Shown piece by piece: positions 1-8,131 of a DNA stretch of 15,069 nucleotides. Source of the DNA: Bacteroidales bacterium. Its GTDB lineage: Bacteria; Bacteroidota; Bacteroidia; Bacteroidales; UBA1556. Made by a program: the position numbers and the translations under genes. The notes beneath the pieces were generated by a model. It was not told where the DNA came from. It did no database searches and saw nothing but the letters and a program-made list of their open reading frames with translations. Location: positions 1 through 15,069 of the forward strand of contig JAOZSY010000038.1 of assembly GCA_029939445.1 (NCBI GenBank), written 5' to 3'. Each line of letters begins with the position of its first letter. Position 1 is the stretch's first letter.

Positions 1-1
1 A

Positions 2-895
2 ATTCATACTCATACTTATAAGCCTGGCATTATTGGTAGGTATTTGGCAAAGCAGAATAATGTAAAGCGCATAATTCATACCTATCATGGACTTATTTTT
101 GATTCCTATTTTTCGAGTGCCTTATCCAAAGTATTGGTATATATAGATACATATTTAGCTAAATCTACAGATGTTATTATTGCTTTATCAGAGATTCAGA
201 AAAAACAGATACTAGATAAAATAGGTAATAGTATTGAAAATAAGATACAGATAATTCCTCTTTCAATTTCTCAGGATAAATTTCGTTACTCTAAAGAAGA
301 TGGGCTATTATTTAGAAATAATATTGGAGTATCGGAAGATAGAATATTACTTGCAATGGTTGGTAGAGTTGCTGATGTTAAGAATATTGCTAAAACTATA
401 GATGTTTTTACTGAGCTAAAGAAAAATACTAATACTAGTAATTCTACATTAATTATTGTTGGTGATGGCGATCAAAAAAATTCATTAATTGCTCAGGCAA
501 AAACTCTATCGTTAAAAGTAGATTTAGAGAAAGGTGATAATAATTCAGATATTATTTTTGTTTCGTGGCAGCGCGATATTCAACCCCTTTACTCGGCAAT
601 AGACGTATTGGTATTGAGCTCTAAGAATGAAGGGACTCCATTGAATATTATTGAAGCTCAATTGATGAAAACAGCTATTCTAGCACCTCGAGTAGGTGGT
701 ATTCCTGATATTGTTGTTGAAGGCAAAACAGCATTGCTTTTTGATAATAGACAAGAGATGTTTGCTAAGATGCATGAGTTAATAAGTAATAGGACATTGA
801 TAGGCAATTTACAGCAAAATGCACTTAAATTTGCCAAAGAGAGATTTAGTATTTCAAAAATGTTAGAATCTTATAATAAACTTTATAATATATAA
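2..895 (+). CDS. Glycosyltransferase family 4 (GT-B fold), 5'-truncated
   Basis: This is a retaining GT-B glycosyltransferase that probably transfers a sugar from a nucleotide-sugar donor during capsule, O-antigen or exopolysaccharide assembly at the cytoplasmic membrane. The reading frame is open to the window edge, and its first residues, IHTHTYKPGIIGRY, match the conserved N-terminal acceptor-domain motif (HTH..KAGI.GR) of this family, followed by IIHTYHG. The protein therefore began upstream; the TTG at 44 lies inside this motif block and is not a credible start. The C-terminal Rossmann domain shows VGRVADVKN, IIVGDGD and the E-x7-E donor-binding motif, with Glu codons at 629 and 653, followed by the RVGGIPDIV segment. 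The C-terminus is intact. One base separates its stop from rfbC, so the two are surely co-transcribed. Donor and acceptor sugars cannot be told from the sequence. The family call is confident. Confidence 0.9.
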   Translation: MHTHTYKPGIIGRYLAKQNNVKRIIHTYHGLIFDSYFSSALSKVLVYIDTYLAKSTDVIIALSEIQKKQILDKIGNSIENKIQIIPLSISQDKFRYSKEDGLLFRNNIGVSEDRILLAMVGRVADVKNIAKTIDVFTELKKNTNTSNSTLIIVGDGDQKNSLIAQAKTLSLKVDLEKGDNNSDIIFVSWQRDIQPLYSAIDVLVLSSKNEGTPLNIIEAQLMKTAILAPRVGGIPDIVVEGKTALLFDNRQEMFAKMHELISNRTLIGNLQQNALKFAKERFSISKMLESYNKLYNI

Positions 896-896
896 A

Positions 897-1439
897 ATGC
901 AACTAATAAAAACTAAGATAGAAGGATTGTTGGTGATTAAGCCAAATGTCTTTCGTGATGAGCGAGGTTATTTTTACGAATCCTATAGTAAGAGTTTATT
1001 TAAAGAGCTAGGCTTGGAATCTGAATATGTTCAGGATAATGAATCCCAATCGCAGAAAGGTGTATTGAGAGGCTTGCATTTTCAGAAACCACCGTATGCT
1101 CAAGGTAAATTAGTACGTGTGGTTAAGGGTGCTGTTATTGATGTTGCTGTTGATTTACGACCTAATTCTAAAACCTATGGTCAATGGGAAGCAGTGGAGC
1201 TTACTGAGGATAATAAACTATTATATTGGATTCCTGAGGGGTTTGCTCATGGTTTTGTAACATTAGAGCGCAATACTATATTCTCGTATAAATGCACTAA
1301 TGTTTATAATAAAGAAAGTGAAGGAAGCCTATTATGGAACGACCCAGATTTAAATATAGATTGGGGAGTAAAAAAGCCAATTCTATCAGAGAAGGATATT
1401 GAAGCACCATTATTTAAGGATTTTATAAGTCCATTTTAA
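897..1439 (+). CDS. rfbC: dTDP-4-dehydrorhamnose 3,5-epimerase
   Basis: RmlC/RfbC epimerises C3 and C5 of dTDP-4-keto-6-deoxyglucose, the third step of dTDP-L-rhamnose synthesis, in the cytosol. At 180 residues it has the usual length of this small cupin dimer. Visible family motifs are FRDERGYF near residue 19, QDNESQSQKGVLRGLHFQ at 46-63 with the catalytic His at 61, GKLVRVVKGAVIDVAVDLR at 70-88, IPEGFAHGFVTL at 112-123, and the active-site Tyr at 131 in FSYKCT. The C-terminal WNDPDLNIDW segment is also typical. It starts one base after the glycosyltransferase stop and closes the polysaccharide locus. The partner genes rfbA, rfbB and rfbD are not in the window and may lie upstream. Relatives acting on other dTDP-4-keto sugars share these motifs, so the end product could be a sugar other than rhamnose. 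Confidence 0.95.
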   Translation: MQLIKTKIEGLLVIKPNVFRDERGYFYESYSKSLFKELGLESEYVQDNESQSQKGVLRGLHFQKPPYAQGKLVRVVKGAVIDVAVDLRPNSKTYGQWEAVELTEDNKLLYWIPEGFAHGFVTLERNTIFSYKCTNVYNKESEGSLLWNDPDLNIDWGVKKPILSEKDIEAPLFKDFISPF

Positions 1440-1498
1440 TAAATAAATCTATTTTTATAAATGGATAGGATGATACATAATTAATGCAATAAAACTAT

Positions 1499-3550
1499 AT
1501 GCGAAGAATAATATTATTTATAATCTTAATTGGTCTTAATTTAAGTATTTATGCTCAAGATAAAGTAGAAGATTGTGATTTTGAGGTAAGTAAGAAATCT
1601 GTTAACTTATATAAGAAAGCAGTTAAAGAACTTAAAAAAGGTAATAAAACTGCTGGGGCTAAGTATTTTTCGGAGGCGATATTGGATTCGCCTGATTACC
1701 TGCAAGCATTGTGGGGGCAGGCTCGCTTGAATAAAGACATCCATAATAATTATAGAAAGGAAGACCTTGCCATAGCGGCCTATATGCGTATTATAGAAAT
1801 TTGTCCTTCGTATAAAAATTACTACTCATATTACTATCTGGGAGTGATGCAATATGAAAATAAGAAATATGGTGATGCGTATAAATACTTAGAAGATTTT
1901 TTGGCAGCTGATGATGATAAGATTCGTGAGAAACATTTTGAAGACGCTTCTGATTTATCGAAATACGCAAAGTTTTATTATGAGATATATTCAAATCCTG
2001 TGCCTTTTGAGCCTAAAAAATTAAATGATGTTTCGTCTACTGATGATGAATATTTACCTTCGTTAAGTCCTGATAATGCTCATATCTATTTTACTAGAAG
2101 AAGTAAAAGTACTTCAAGGTCTAAATTAAATACGTATTCTGGGAGTGCTTATATCGAGCAGTTTTGCATTGCAAATAGAAAGTCGGGTTTAGAATTTGAT
2201 AGAGGCGCTAATATGCCCGAGCCATTTAATATGCAAACTAACGAAGGTGGTGCAACTTTGAGTATTGATAATAAAGAGTTATTTTATACTCGTTGCAAAA
2301 TTACAAAGGATAAGACTTTAAATTGTGATATCTGCTATTCAAGAATAGAGGATGGCGAATGGAGTTCAATAGAAGTATTGAGTAATAATGTTAATACTAG
2401 AGATAGTTGGGAATCTATGCCTACAGTTAGCTCCGATGGCAAAATAATGTATTTTGTAAGTGATAGGCCAGGTGGTTTTGGAGGTTATGATATATATAGA
2501 ACCACCCGCGATACTAGTGGGAAATGGACTCAGGCGGTAAATATGGGGCCATCGATAAATACCCCTGGAAATGAAAAATCTCCATTTATTCATACCGATA
2601 GAGAAACACTTTATTTCTCTTCTTCTGATAGAAAAGATAAAACTACTGGCGAATGGTTTGCTGGGCATATGGGATTGGGTGGTTATGATATTTTTTATAC
2701 TCGCTTAAGTGAAAATAATGCTTGGATAAGTCCTAAAAATATTGGCTATCCTATAAATTCTAAAAATAATGACCTTGGGTTTTTTGTAAGCACTGATGGT
2801 GTCAATGGTTTTTTTGCTTCTAATAAGATTGGAGTTAAGGAAGTTAATATTTATGAGCAAGCACAAAAAGCAAAAGACCAATGGAATATATATACTTTTA
2901 AACTTTATGAAAAAGCCCAGCCTCAAAAAGTACTTTTTGTAAAAGGTAACCTAAATGATGAAGAGGATAATGAGCAAATGAATGATGCCGTTATTGAGGT
3001 TAAGAATATGAAAACCAAAGAGGTCAAAAAAATAAAAGTTGATAAAGAAACTGGAGATTATGCTTTTGCCATGATAATGAAATCTGATTATACAATGGTA
3101 GTAAAGAAGAAAGATTATACTTATGTTTCTAAATATATTTCGAAGGATGATGTGAGATTTGATGTGCCAATAAAGGTAGATGTGCAAATGCAAAAAGTAA
3201 AAGTTGGTAAATCATATAATCTTGATGATGTGTATTTTTCAATTAACTCTGCAGAACTTAATAATAGATCAAAAAATGTGATTGAAGGCTTTTATGATTT
3301 CTTAATTGATAATCCTAATATTATTGTTGAAATACAAGGCCATACTGATAATGTTGGAAACGATAAATTTAATTTAATTCTGTCTCGCGATAGAGCAAAA
3401 TCTGTTTTTGAATTTCTATTGGAAAAAGGAGTCCCCTCAAACCAAATTACTAGTAAGGGCTATGGAGAATTAAAGCCTGTGGCTACAAATAATACTGAGG
3501 AAGGTAGAGCGAAAAATCGTCGAACAGTATTTGTAATTACTGATAAATAA
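1499..3550 (+). CDS. TPR / PD40 beta-propeller / OmpA C-terminal domain protein, PorE-like
   Basis: This is a 683-residue exported periplasmic protein that should anchor to peptidoglycan. In order it has a signal peptide (1-20, ending IYAQ), TPR-like helices (about 33-165), five PD40-type propeller blades (about 185-455; SLSPDN, LSIDNK, VSSDGK, and two GGYDI motifs), a carboxypeptidase-regulatory-like beta domain (about 478-565) and an OmpA C-terminal domain (about 572-683). The peptidoglycan-binding residues are visible as Asp617 in GHTDNVG and Arg632 in LSRDRAKSV. This order matches PorE, a component of the type IX secretion and gliding apparatus of Bacteroidota, but many paralogues share it, so the T9SS role is inference. 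PorE is described as a lipoprotein, whereas no lipobox is seen here; the first Cys after the signal is at 26. The next gene starts 9 bases after its stop, so an operon is likely. Confidence 0.85.
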   Translation: MRRIILFIILIGLNLSIYAQDKVEDCDFEVSKKSVNLYKKAVKELKKGNKTAGAKYFSEAILDSPDYLQALWGQARLNKDIHNNYRKEDLAIAAYMRIIEICPSYKNYYSYYYLGVMQYENKKYGDAYKYLEDFLAADDDKIREKHFEDASDLSKYAKFYYEIYSNPVPFEPKKLNDVSSTDDEYLPSLSPDNAHIYFTRRSKSTSRSKLNTYSGSAYIEQFCIANRKSGLEFDRGANMPEPFNMQTNEGGATLSIDNKELFYTRCKITKDKTLNCDICYSRIEDGEWSSIEVLSNNVNTRDSWESMPTVSSDGKIMYFVSDRPGGFGGYDIYRTTRDTSGKWTQAVNMGPSINTPGNEKSPFIHTDRETLYFSSSDRKDKTTGEWFAGHMGLGGYDIFYTRLSENNAWISPKNIGYPINSKNNDLGFFVSTDGVNGFFASNKIGVKEVNIYEQAQKAKDQWNIYTFKLYEKAQPQKVLFVKGNLNDEEDNEQMNDAVIEVKNMKTKEVKKIKVDKETGDYAFAMIMKSDYTMVVKKKDYTYVSKYISKDDVRFDVPIKVDVQMQKVKVGKSYNLDDVYFSINSAELNNRSKNVIEGFYDFLIDNPNIIVEIQGHTDNVGNDKFNLILSRDRAKSVFEFLLEKGVPSNQITSKGYGELKPVATNNTEEGRAKNRRTVFVITDK

Positions 3551-3559
3551 TTAATAATT

Positions 3560-4963
3560 ATGATGATAAGAAAAATATTTTTGGTACTTATTTTGGTCTT
3601 TGGCTTTAGTACTTTTATCAATGCACAGAATAATAACCTCTTCTTTAATATTAAAGGTTTCTATGGCGATAAAGCTGTGCTATTTAGTATTAATGGAGAT
3701 AATATGCAGCCAATAGATACAGCCTATAAACAATCTACAGGCTCTTTTGTTTTCTTTAATATAGATATACTGCCTACGGGAGTTTATAGCATTTATTTTA
3801 ACGACTCATTATATTCCGAAGTTATTATTAATAAGGAAGAAATAGTTATTCGTGCTAATGCTAATAATCTTTTAGCGTCGATGGATGTTCGAAAGTCCAT
3901 TGAAAATAAAATTCTTTTTGACTACTGGAAATATGCAATGATGGTTAAAGATAGTATAGTTTATCTTGAATATAAGATTCGTAAAATTGAACAAAAAACC
4001 TATGATTCGAATCATCCGGATATTAAAAAAATTGAAAATAGGATAAATACCTTTAATAAGAATATTGAGAATTATATCTATTCTCAAGCAAAAAAGTATC
4101 CAGATAAATTTGCGCCAGTACTTTTAGAGGCATATTTGATTCCTGATATGGAAAATTATAATAAGGCGAACCCTAAGAAAAAATATGATGATGAGGATGT
4201 GTTTCTTAGAGAGCACTTTTTTGATAATATAGATTTTGGCGACGAAAGATTCTTACAGACTAAAGTATTATATACTTCCATTAATGATTATATACAAACC
4301 TATGGAGCACCAGCCTCTACTGTTAATTATAATTATGTAATAGATAAAGTAATGGCAATGGCTGTTGGTAATAATAAGGTTTATGAGTATTGCTTAGATT
4401 TGTTTATCCAAACTTTTGAGCCAAGTGTTTATGAGAATGTATTAGTCCATCTTATTGATGATTATTATATACCATATTATACTTTATCGGGAGTAAGTAC
4501 CGTTTATTACTCTCATCTTTCAGAAAGAATAAAGGCGCTAAAGCCTGGTAAAAAATCACCAAATTTTGTTCTAAGTGATCCTTCAGGAGTTGAGTATAAT
4601 TTATATAAAACTAAAGGTAAAGCAAAGATGATAGTGTTTTATAGTAGCGACTGTCAGCATTGTGCCGATGCTTTGCCAAGTTTACTTGAGATAGCAGAAA
4701 TGTATAAATCTCAAGGCTTAGTATCTTTTGGTGTGGCTATAGATGATGATGAAAAGATTTGGAAAAAGGAAATTGATAAATTTTCGATGAAGTGGATTTC
4801 TGTTTCAGATTTGCAAGGTCTTAGTAGCCCTTTGGTAAATCTGTTTAATATAAATAGTACACCCTTTATTATTATTCTTAATGAGGATAATATAATTATG
4901 AAAAAACCAATGGAAATAAATGATATTCATAGTACTTTAGTTCAGTTGCTAAACGATATATAG
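3560..4963 (+). CDS. Exported DUF4369/DUF5106-like protein with C-terminal TlpA thioredoxin domain
   Basis: This is a 467-residue protein with a clear signal peptide (1-23, ending INAQ). The N-terminal beta-rich part (about 27-105) looks like DUF4369. The middle (about 110-325) is helical and contains FFDNIDFGDERFLQT, which resembles the DUF5106 region of Bacteroidales thiol proteins. The C-terminus (about 329-467) is a TlpA/AhpC-type thioredoxin fold with APNF-like SPNFVLSD, an active-site CxxC at Cys365 and Cys368 (SSDCQHCAD), and the cis-proline at 435 (NSTPF). It probably acts as a periplasmic thiol-disulfide oxidoreductase, but substrate and redox direction are unknown. It lies 9 bases behind the PorE-like gene and 44 bases before a small barrel gene, so it could maintain disulfides or thiols of neighbouring envelope proteins; that role is inference. 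Confidence 0.85.
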   Translation: MMIRKIFLVLILVFGFSTFINAQNNNLFFNIKGFYGDKAVLFSINGDNMQPIDTAYKQSTGSFVFFNIDILPTGVYSIYFNDSLYSEVIINKEEIVIRANANNLLASMDVRKSIENKILFDYWKYAMMVKDSIVYLEYKIRKIEQKTYDSNHPDIKKIENRINTFNKNIENYIYSQAKKYPDKFAPVLLEAYLIPDMENYNKANPKKKYDDEDVFLREHFFDNIDFGDERFLQTKVLYTSINDYIQTYGAPASTVNYNYVIDKVMAMAVGNNKVYEYCLDLFIQTFEPSVYENVLVHLIDDYYIPYYTLSGVSTVYYSHLSERIKALKPGKKSPNFVLSDPSGVEYNLYKTKGKAKMIVFYSSDCQHCADALPSLLEIAEMYKSQGLVSFGVAIDDDEKIWKKEIDKFSMKWISVSDLQGLSSPLVNLFNINSTPFIIILNEDNIIMKKPMEINDIHSTLVQLLNDI

Positions 4964-5007
4964 TGCTATTAAATATGTATATTTTACATAATTAAAAAGA
5001 AGAGTTT

Positions 5008-5655
5008 ATGAGAAAGTATATTTTGCTTTTATTAATACCAATGCTATCAATTTCATTAATAAGTCATGCACAGCTGCGTCATGGTAGTTGTGCTAGTAGT
5101 TCGCAAAGTAGATTTTATATCACGCCGTATATAGCAGCAGGAGCAGGTATGTATTCTTACGATTTGAATAAAACAACCATTGGTCCAGCTCCTGATTCAA
5201 TAAATTATCCTACTTCAAAAGGAAGGTTATTTACACCAGGTGTAGGTTTAAACTTAATGTATAAAATTGGAAGATCAAATATAGGCGGTGGTGCAGAATG
5301 GCAAGGAATGTATGGGAATACAAGAACTGATATTTCTTCAAATGATATTGATGGCTTTTTTTATAAATTTTATGGAAAGTTTGAGTATGTTATTTATACT
5401 GATCCTTTTAGCGATTTTGGTTTATATTTGCAAGGGGGAATATCATTTCCTAATAATATTGTAGGAGAAAATGGAGATTTAGGAATGTTTGTAGGTGGAG
5501 GTTTATTCTATAGTTTAATTATTAATTCATCGTCGGCAATTATATTCTCTTTAGATTATGAGTATGCTACATTTACAAGCACAATAGGAGGGAGTATATC
5601 GCATCATAAGTTCACACCAATAAAATTAGCACTTGGTTATAGGTTCTGGTTTTAG
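5008..5655 (+). CDS. Small outer-membrane beta-barrel protein
   Basis: This 215-residue protein has a signal peptide (about 1-22, ending SHAQ) and a mature part made of alternating, aromatic- and glycine-rich strands such as YIAAGAGMYSY, GGGAEWQGMYG, FGLYLQGGISF and FVGGGLFYSL. It ends in ALGYRFWF, with the terminal aromatic residue typical of substrates of the BAM barrel-assembly machine. Eight strands would fit its size. A purine-rich stretch (aaaaagaagag) precedes the ATG. No specific family is recognised; it could be a porin-like, OprW-type or structural barrel. It lies between the TlpA-like gene and the ClC gene with gaps of 44 and 19 bases, suggesting co-transcription with the upstream envelope genes. 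The mature protein has a single Cys near its N-terminus (residue 28, in GSCAS), which does not fit a lipobox. Confidence 0.75.
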   Translation: MRKYILLLLIPMLSISLISHAQLRHGSCASSSQSRFYITPYIAAGAGMYSYDLNKTTIGPAPDSINYPTSKGRLFTPGVGLNLMYKIGRSNIGGGAEWQGMYGNTRTDISSNDIDGFFYKFYGKFEYVIYTDPFSDFGLYLQGGISFPNNIVGENGDLGMFVGGGLFYSLIINSSSAIIFSLDYEYATFTSTIGGSISHHKFTPIKLALGYRFWF

Positions 5656-5674
5656 AAAAACTTATTAAAAAAAA

Positions 5675-7450
5675 ATGACTGATACTGGTTTTTTGGACAA
5701 ATTTCATACTTGGCGCAGTAAAGGCGTTAATGAGGAATTGTTTTTCATTTTACTAAGTATCTTTATTGGATTAGTTACTGGATTGGCTGCAGCTTTAATG
5801 AAAACTGCAGTGCTTTTTATTAAGGATTTAATTCTTAAGCATATTAATGCTGGTTCAAATAGTATTCTTTTATTTTTATTACCAATAATTGGAATTTCTA
5901 TTACTGTTTTCTTTATTCATAAAGTCATTAAAGATCCCAAAAATCATGGTATCTATGGTATACTAATGAGCTTATCGCAGCGCAAGGGAAAAATAAGAAA
6001 ACAGAAAGCAATAAGTGCATTCTTTGGCGGAATTCTTACCTCAGCTTTTGGTGGTTCAGCAGGACTGGAGTCTCCAATAATTAGTACAGGCACTTCGGTT
6101 AGCTCTATGATTAGTACATATTTTGGTCTTAATCATAAGCAAACTACATTATTGCTTGGTTGTGGTGCTGCAGCTGCTATGTCGGGCATCTTTTTTACTC
6201 CTATTGCATCAATAATTTTTGTGGTGGAGGTGCTAGTTATAGACCTAACAGCAAATTCAATAATACCACTTCTTATTGCATCTATTTCTGCAGCAATTAT
6301 TTCAAATGCGGTAATGCCTAGTGAGGTTGTTTTTCAATTTAACTTTATAGAAAAAATTGGGTTTTCGCAGTTACCTTTTTTATTGCTTTTGGGAGTTCTT
6401 TCTGGAATGATGAGCCTTTATTTTAAGAGGGTAACTTTTTCGATACATAAAAAAATGCAGTCCTATGATACTGCTATTACACGTTTACTTATAGGTGTGA
6501 GTATTTTAGGAGTTTTGATATATTTATTCCCTGCACTTTATGGTGAGGGTTACGATACCCTAAAACAAATTATTGAAGGAAATGCTTCGGATATGACAGA
6601 TATAAGTTTCTTATACGCATATAGGGATGAGTTTTGGGTAATAATGGCATTAATGCTTGTTGTTGCTTTTCTTAAAGTAGTTAGTACTACTCTTACAATT
6701 GAAAGTGGTGGTGTTGGTGGCTTTTTTGCTCCTTCTGTTTTTACGGGTGGTTTAGTTGGTTATATGTATAGCACACTAATAAATTATTTAAATCCAGCAT
6801 GGAATATAAGTGTTAAAGAATATACTGTTGTGGGTATGGCCGGCTTAATGGCTGGAGTTATGCATGCACCTTTAACAGCAATCTTCTTTGCTGCCGAAAT
6901 CACCCATGGTTATATTCTAATCCTTCCACTTATGATTGTTTCAACTATATCGTTTGTAACGAGTAGATACTTTGAACCGCAATCGGTTTTTACAAAATAC
7001 ATGGTTGATGAGGGAGAGGTATTATCGCACCATAAAGATAAAACTGTTCTTCATCTACTTACTATAAAGAGTGTTATCGATACCGATCTAACAATTATTC
7101 CAAAGGATATTACATTAAAAGAATTTACGAATTATGTGTCAGAATCTACTCGTAATGTTTTTCCTGTAGTGGGTAAAAAAGGTGAATTTATTGGAATTGT
7201 AGATTTTGGTGATGTGCGTAAAGTAATCTTCGACGAAAATTTGTATGATAGGAAAATCACAGATTATATGGTGCAGCCAAAGGACTTTGTTTCTACTACA
7301 GATAAGATGGAAACTGCTATGCGAAAATTTACGGAAACAGGATATTATAATATGCCTGTAATTGATGATGGAATATATAAAGGTTTTATATCAAGATCCA
7401 ATACTTTCTCCGCTTATAGAAAGATTCTAATAGATGTTAGTCAAGATTAA
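5675..7450 (+). CDS. ClC-family chloride channel/transporter with tandem CBS domains
   Basis: This is a 591-residue inner-membrane ClC protein. The membrane domain covers about 20-430. The selectivity-filter segment GSAGLESP holds the gating Glu at 132 (GREGP in E. coli ClcA), GGVGGFFAPSVFTGG supplies the second filter segment (346-359), and Tyr413 in THGYILILP fits the central Tyr of ClcA helix R. Two CBS domains follow (about 462-520 and 528-585), which in this family bind nucleotides and regulate the pore. The position matching the internal proton-accepting Glu203 of ClcA appears to be Val186, within VVEVL, and the usual GSGIPE segment reads NHGIYG (90-95). Whether it is a channel or a proton-coupled exchanger is therefore open. 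It begins 19 bases after the barrel gene, and its last 14 bases overlap the end of the convergent WbqC-family gene. Confidence 0.93.
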   Translation: MTDTGFLDKFHTWRSKGVNEELFFILLSIFIGLVTGLAAALMKTAVLFIKDLILKHINAGSNSILLFLLPIIGISITVFFIHKVIKDPKNHGIYGILMSLSQRKGKIRKQKAISAFFGGILTSAFGGSAGLESPIISTGTSVSSMISTYFGLNHKQTTLLLGCGAAAAMSGIFFTPIASIIFVVEVLVIDLTANSIIPLLIASISAAIISNAVMPSEVVFQFNFIEKIGFSQLPFLLLLGVLSGMMSLYFKRVTFSIHKKMQSYDTAITRLLIGVSILGVLIYLFPALYGEGYDTLKQIIEGNASDMTDISFLYAYRDEFWVIMALMLVVAFLKVVSTTLTIESGGVGGFFAPSVFTGGLVGYMYSTLINYLNPAWNISVKEYTVVGMAGLMAGVMHAPLTAIFFAAEITHGYILILPLMIVSTISFVTSRYFEPQSVFTKYMVDEGEVLSHHKDKTVLHLLTIKSVIDTDLTIIPKDITLKEFTNYVSESTRNVFPVVGKKGEFIGIVDFGDVRKVIFDENLYDRKITDYMVQPKDFVSTTDKMETAMRKFTETGYYNMPVIDDGIYKGFISRSNTFSAYRKILIDVSQD

Positions 7451-8051
7451 TTGATAGTAAATAAGAGGAAGCTTCTGGCCCTAAATTGAATAATAAATCC
7501 AAAATGCTCAAATCATTTATAAACCCATGTTTATCGCCAAAGACTTGTATATAATCATTGATTTTTATATTGCTTTTAGGTGAGGATAGTTCTCTATAAT
7601 CCAGAATGCTTTCGTAAGATTTTTTATATTCACCTGTGTATTTTATTTCTATATTTAGCTGCAATAATTCAATTAATAGCTTTAATAATTCATTATTTAA
7701 TTCCCAAATTGTATCATATTTCTTAAAAAGAGCATCCTTAATTTCATCTTGATAGTATAATAAAAATGGGCTTGAGTTATATGCTGTAATAATTGAATTC
7801 CAATGTTGTTTTTGCCAATTCTGATCTCCTCCAATTAATGCATCTTTTATTTTAGTTTGATTATTGCTAGGCCTAATAATAGGGATATTAAGAGTTTGCT
7901 TGCCATGAGGGCCTGCAATATAGCATCTACTTCGATAAGTCTTCTTTTGGTAATGCTCGTTTGCCTCTATCATAACACTCTTAGATTGTGCCATTGCTGC
8001 AAAATAACTAATTGGAGGAAAATATGCTATTGATAGTAATATATCGTTCAT
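7437..8051 (-). CDS. WbqC-like family protein
   Basis: This 204-residue cytosolic protein has the features of the WbqC-like family, named after an O-antigen locus gene. The N-terminal part reads IAYFPPISYFAAM (8-20), followed by HYQKKTYRSRCYI, LNIPI, and the NWQKQHWNSIITAYNSSPF block (78-96). The C-terminus has YIQVFGDKHGFINDLSILDL and FNLGPEASSYL (167-198), typical of Bacteroidota members. The biochemical activity is not established, although the family is associated with surface-polysaccharide synthesis. It is transcribed towards the ClC gene with a 14-base tail-to-tail overlap and lies downstream of a Wzz-like gene, from which a terminator separates it. Only about 25 bases lie between that terminator and the ATG, and no convincing promoter was seen there, so expression may depend on readthrough. 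Confidence 0.85.
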   Translation of the reverse strand: MNDILLSIAYFPPISYFAAMAQSKSVMIEANEHYQKKTYRSRCYIAGPHGKQTLNIPIIRPSNNQTKIKDALIGGDQNWQKQHWNSIITAYNSSPFLLYYQDEIKDALFKKYDTIWELNNELLKLLIELLQLNIEIKYTGEYKKSYESILDYRELSSPKSNIKINDYIQVFGDKHGFINDLSILDLLFNLGPEASSYLLSINLD

Positions 8052-8076
8052 TATTTGTGTTATAATTTACAAATAC

Positions 8077-8106
8077 AAAAGGCTTTGAGATTTCCCAAAG
8101 CCTTTT
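8077..8106 (-). terminator. Rho-independent terminator of the Wzz-like gene
   Basis: Perfect 11-bp inverted repeat AAAAGGCTTTG (8077-8087) and CAAAGCCTTTT (8096-8106) with an 8-base loop. On the minus strand the stem ends in TTTT and is followed by a T-rich GTATTTG run. It lies 25 bases beyond the stop codon of the Wzz-like gene, as expected for a terminator of that transcript. Its A/T arms make it partly symmetrical, but no plus-strand gene ends here. Confidence 0.8.
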
Positions 8107-8131
8107 GATTCTTTATATCTTGAAGGTCTTC

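Noticed and set aside
44..46. TTG as start codon of the first gene
   Set aside because: The frame continues upstream to the window edge with a conserved glycosyltransferase motif (HTHTYKPGIIGR), so the gene is truncated, not TTG-initiated.
1430..1465. Inverted repeat TCCATTT/AAATGGA around the rfbC stop codon as a terminator
   Set aside because: The stem is only 7 bp, the loop is 22 bases, the left arm lies in the coding sequence and no T-run follows.
8052..8076. Promoter for the WbqC-family gene
   Set aside because: No exact TAnnTTTG with a suitably spaced -33 element was found in the short space after the terminator.
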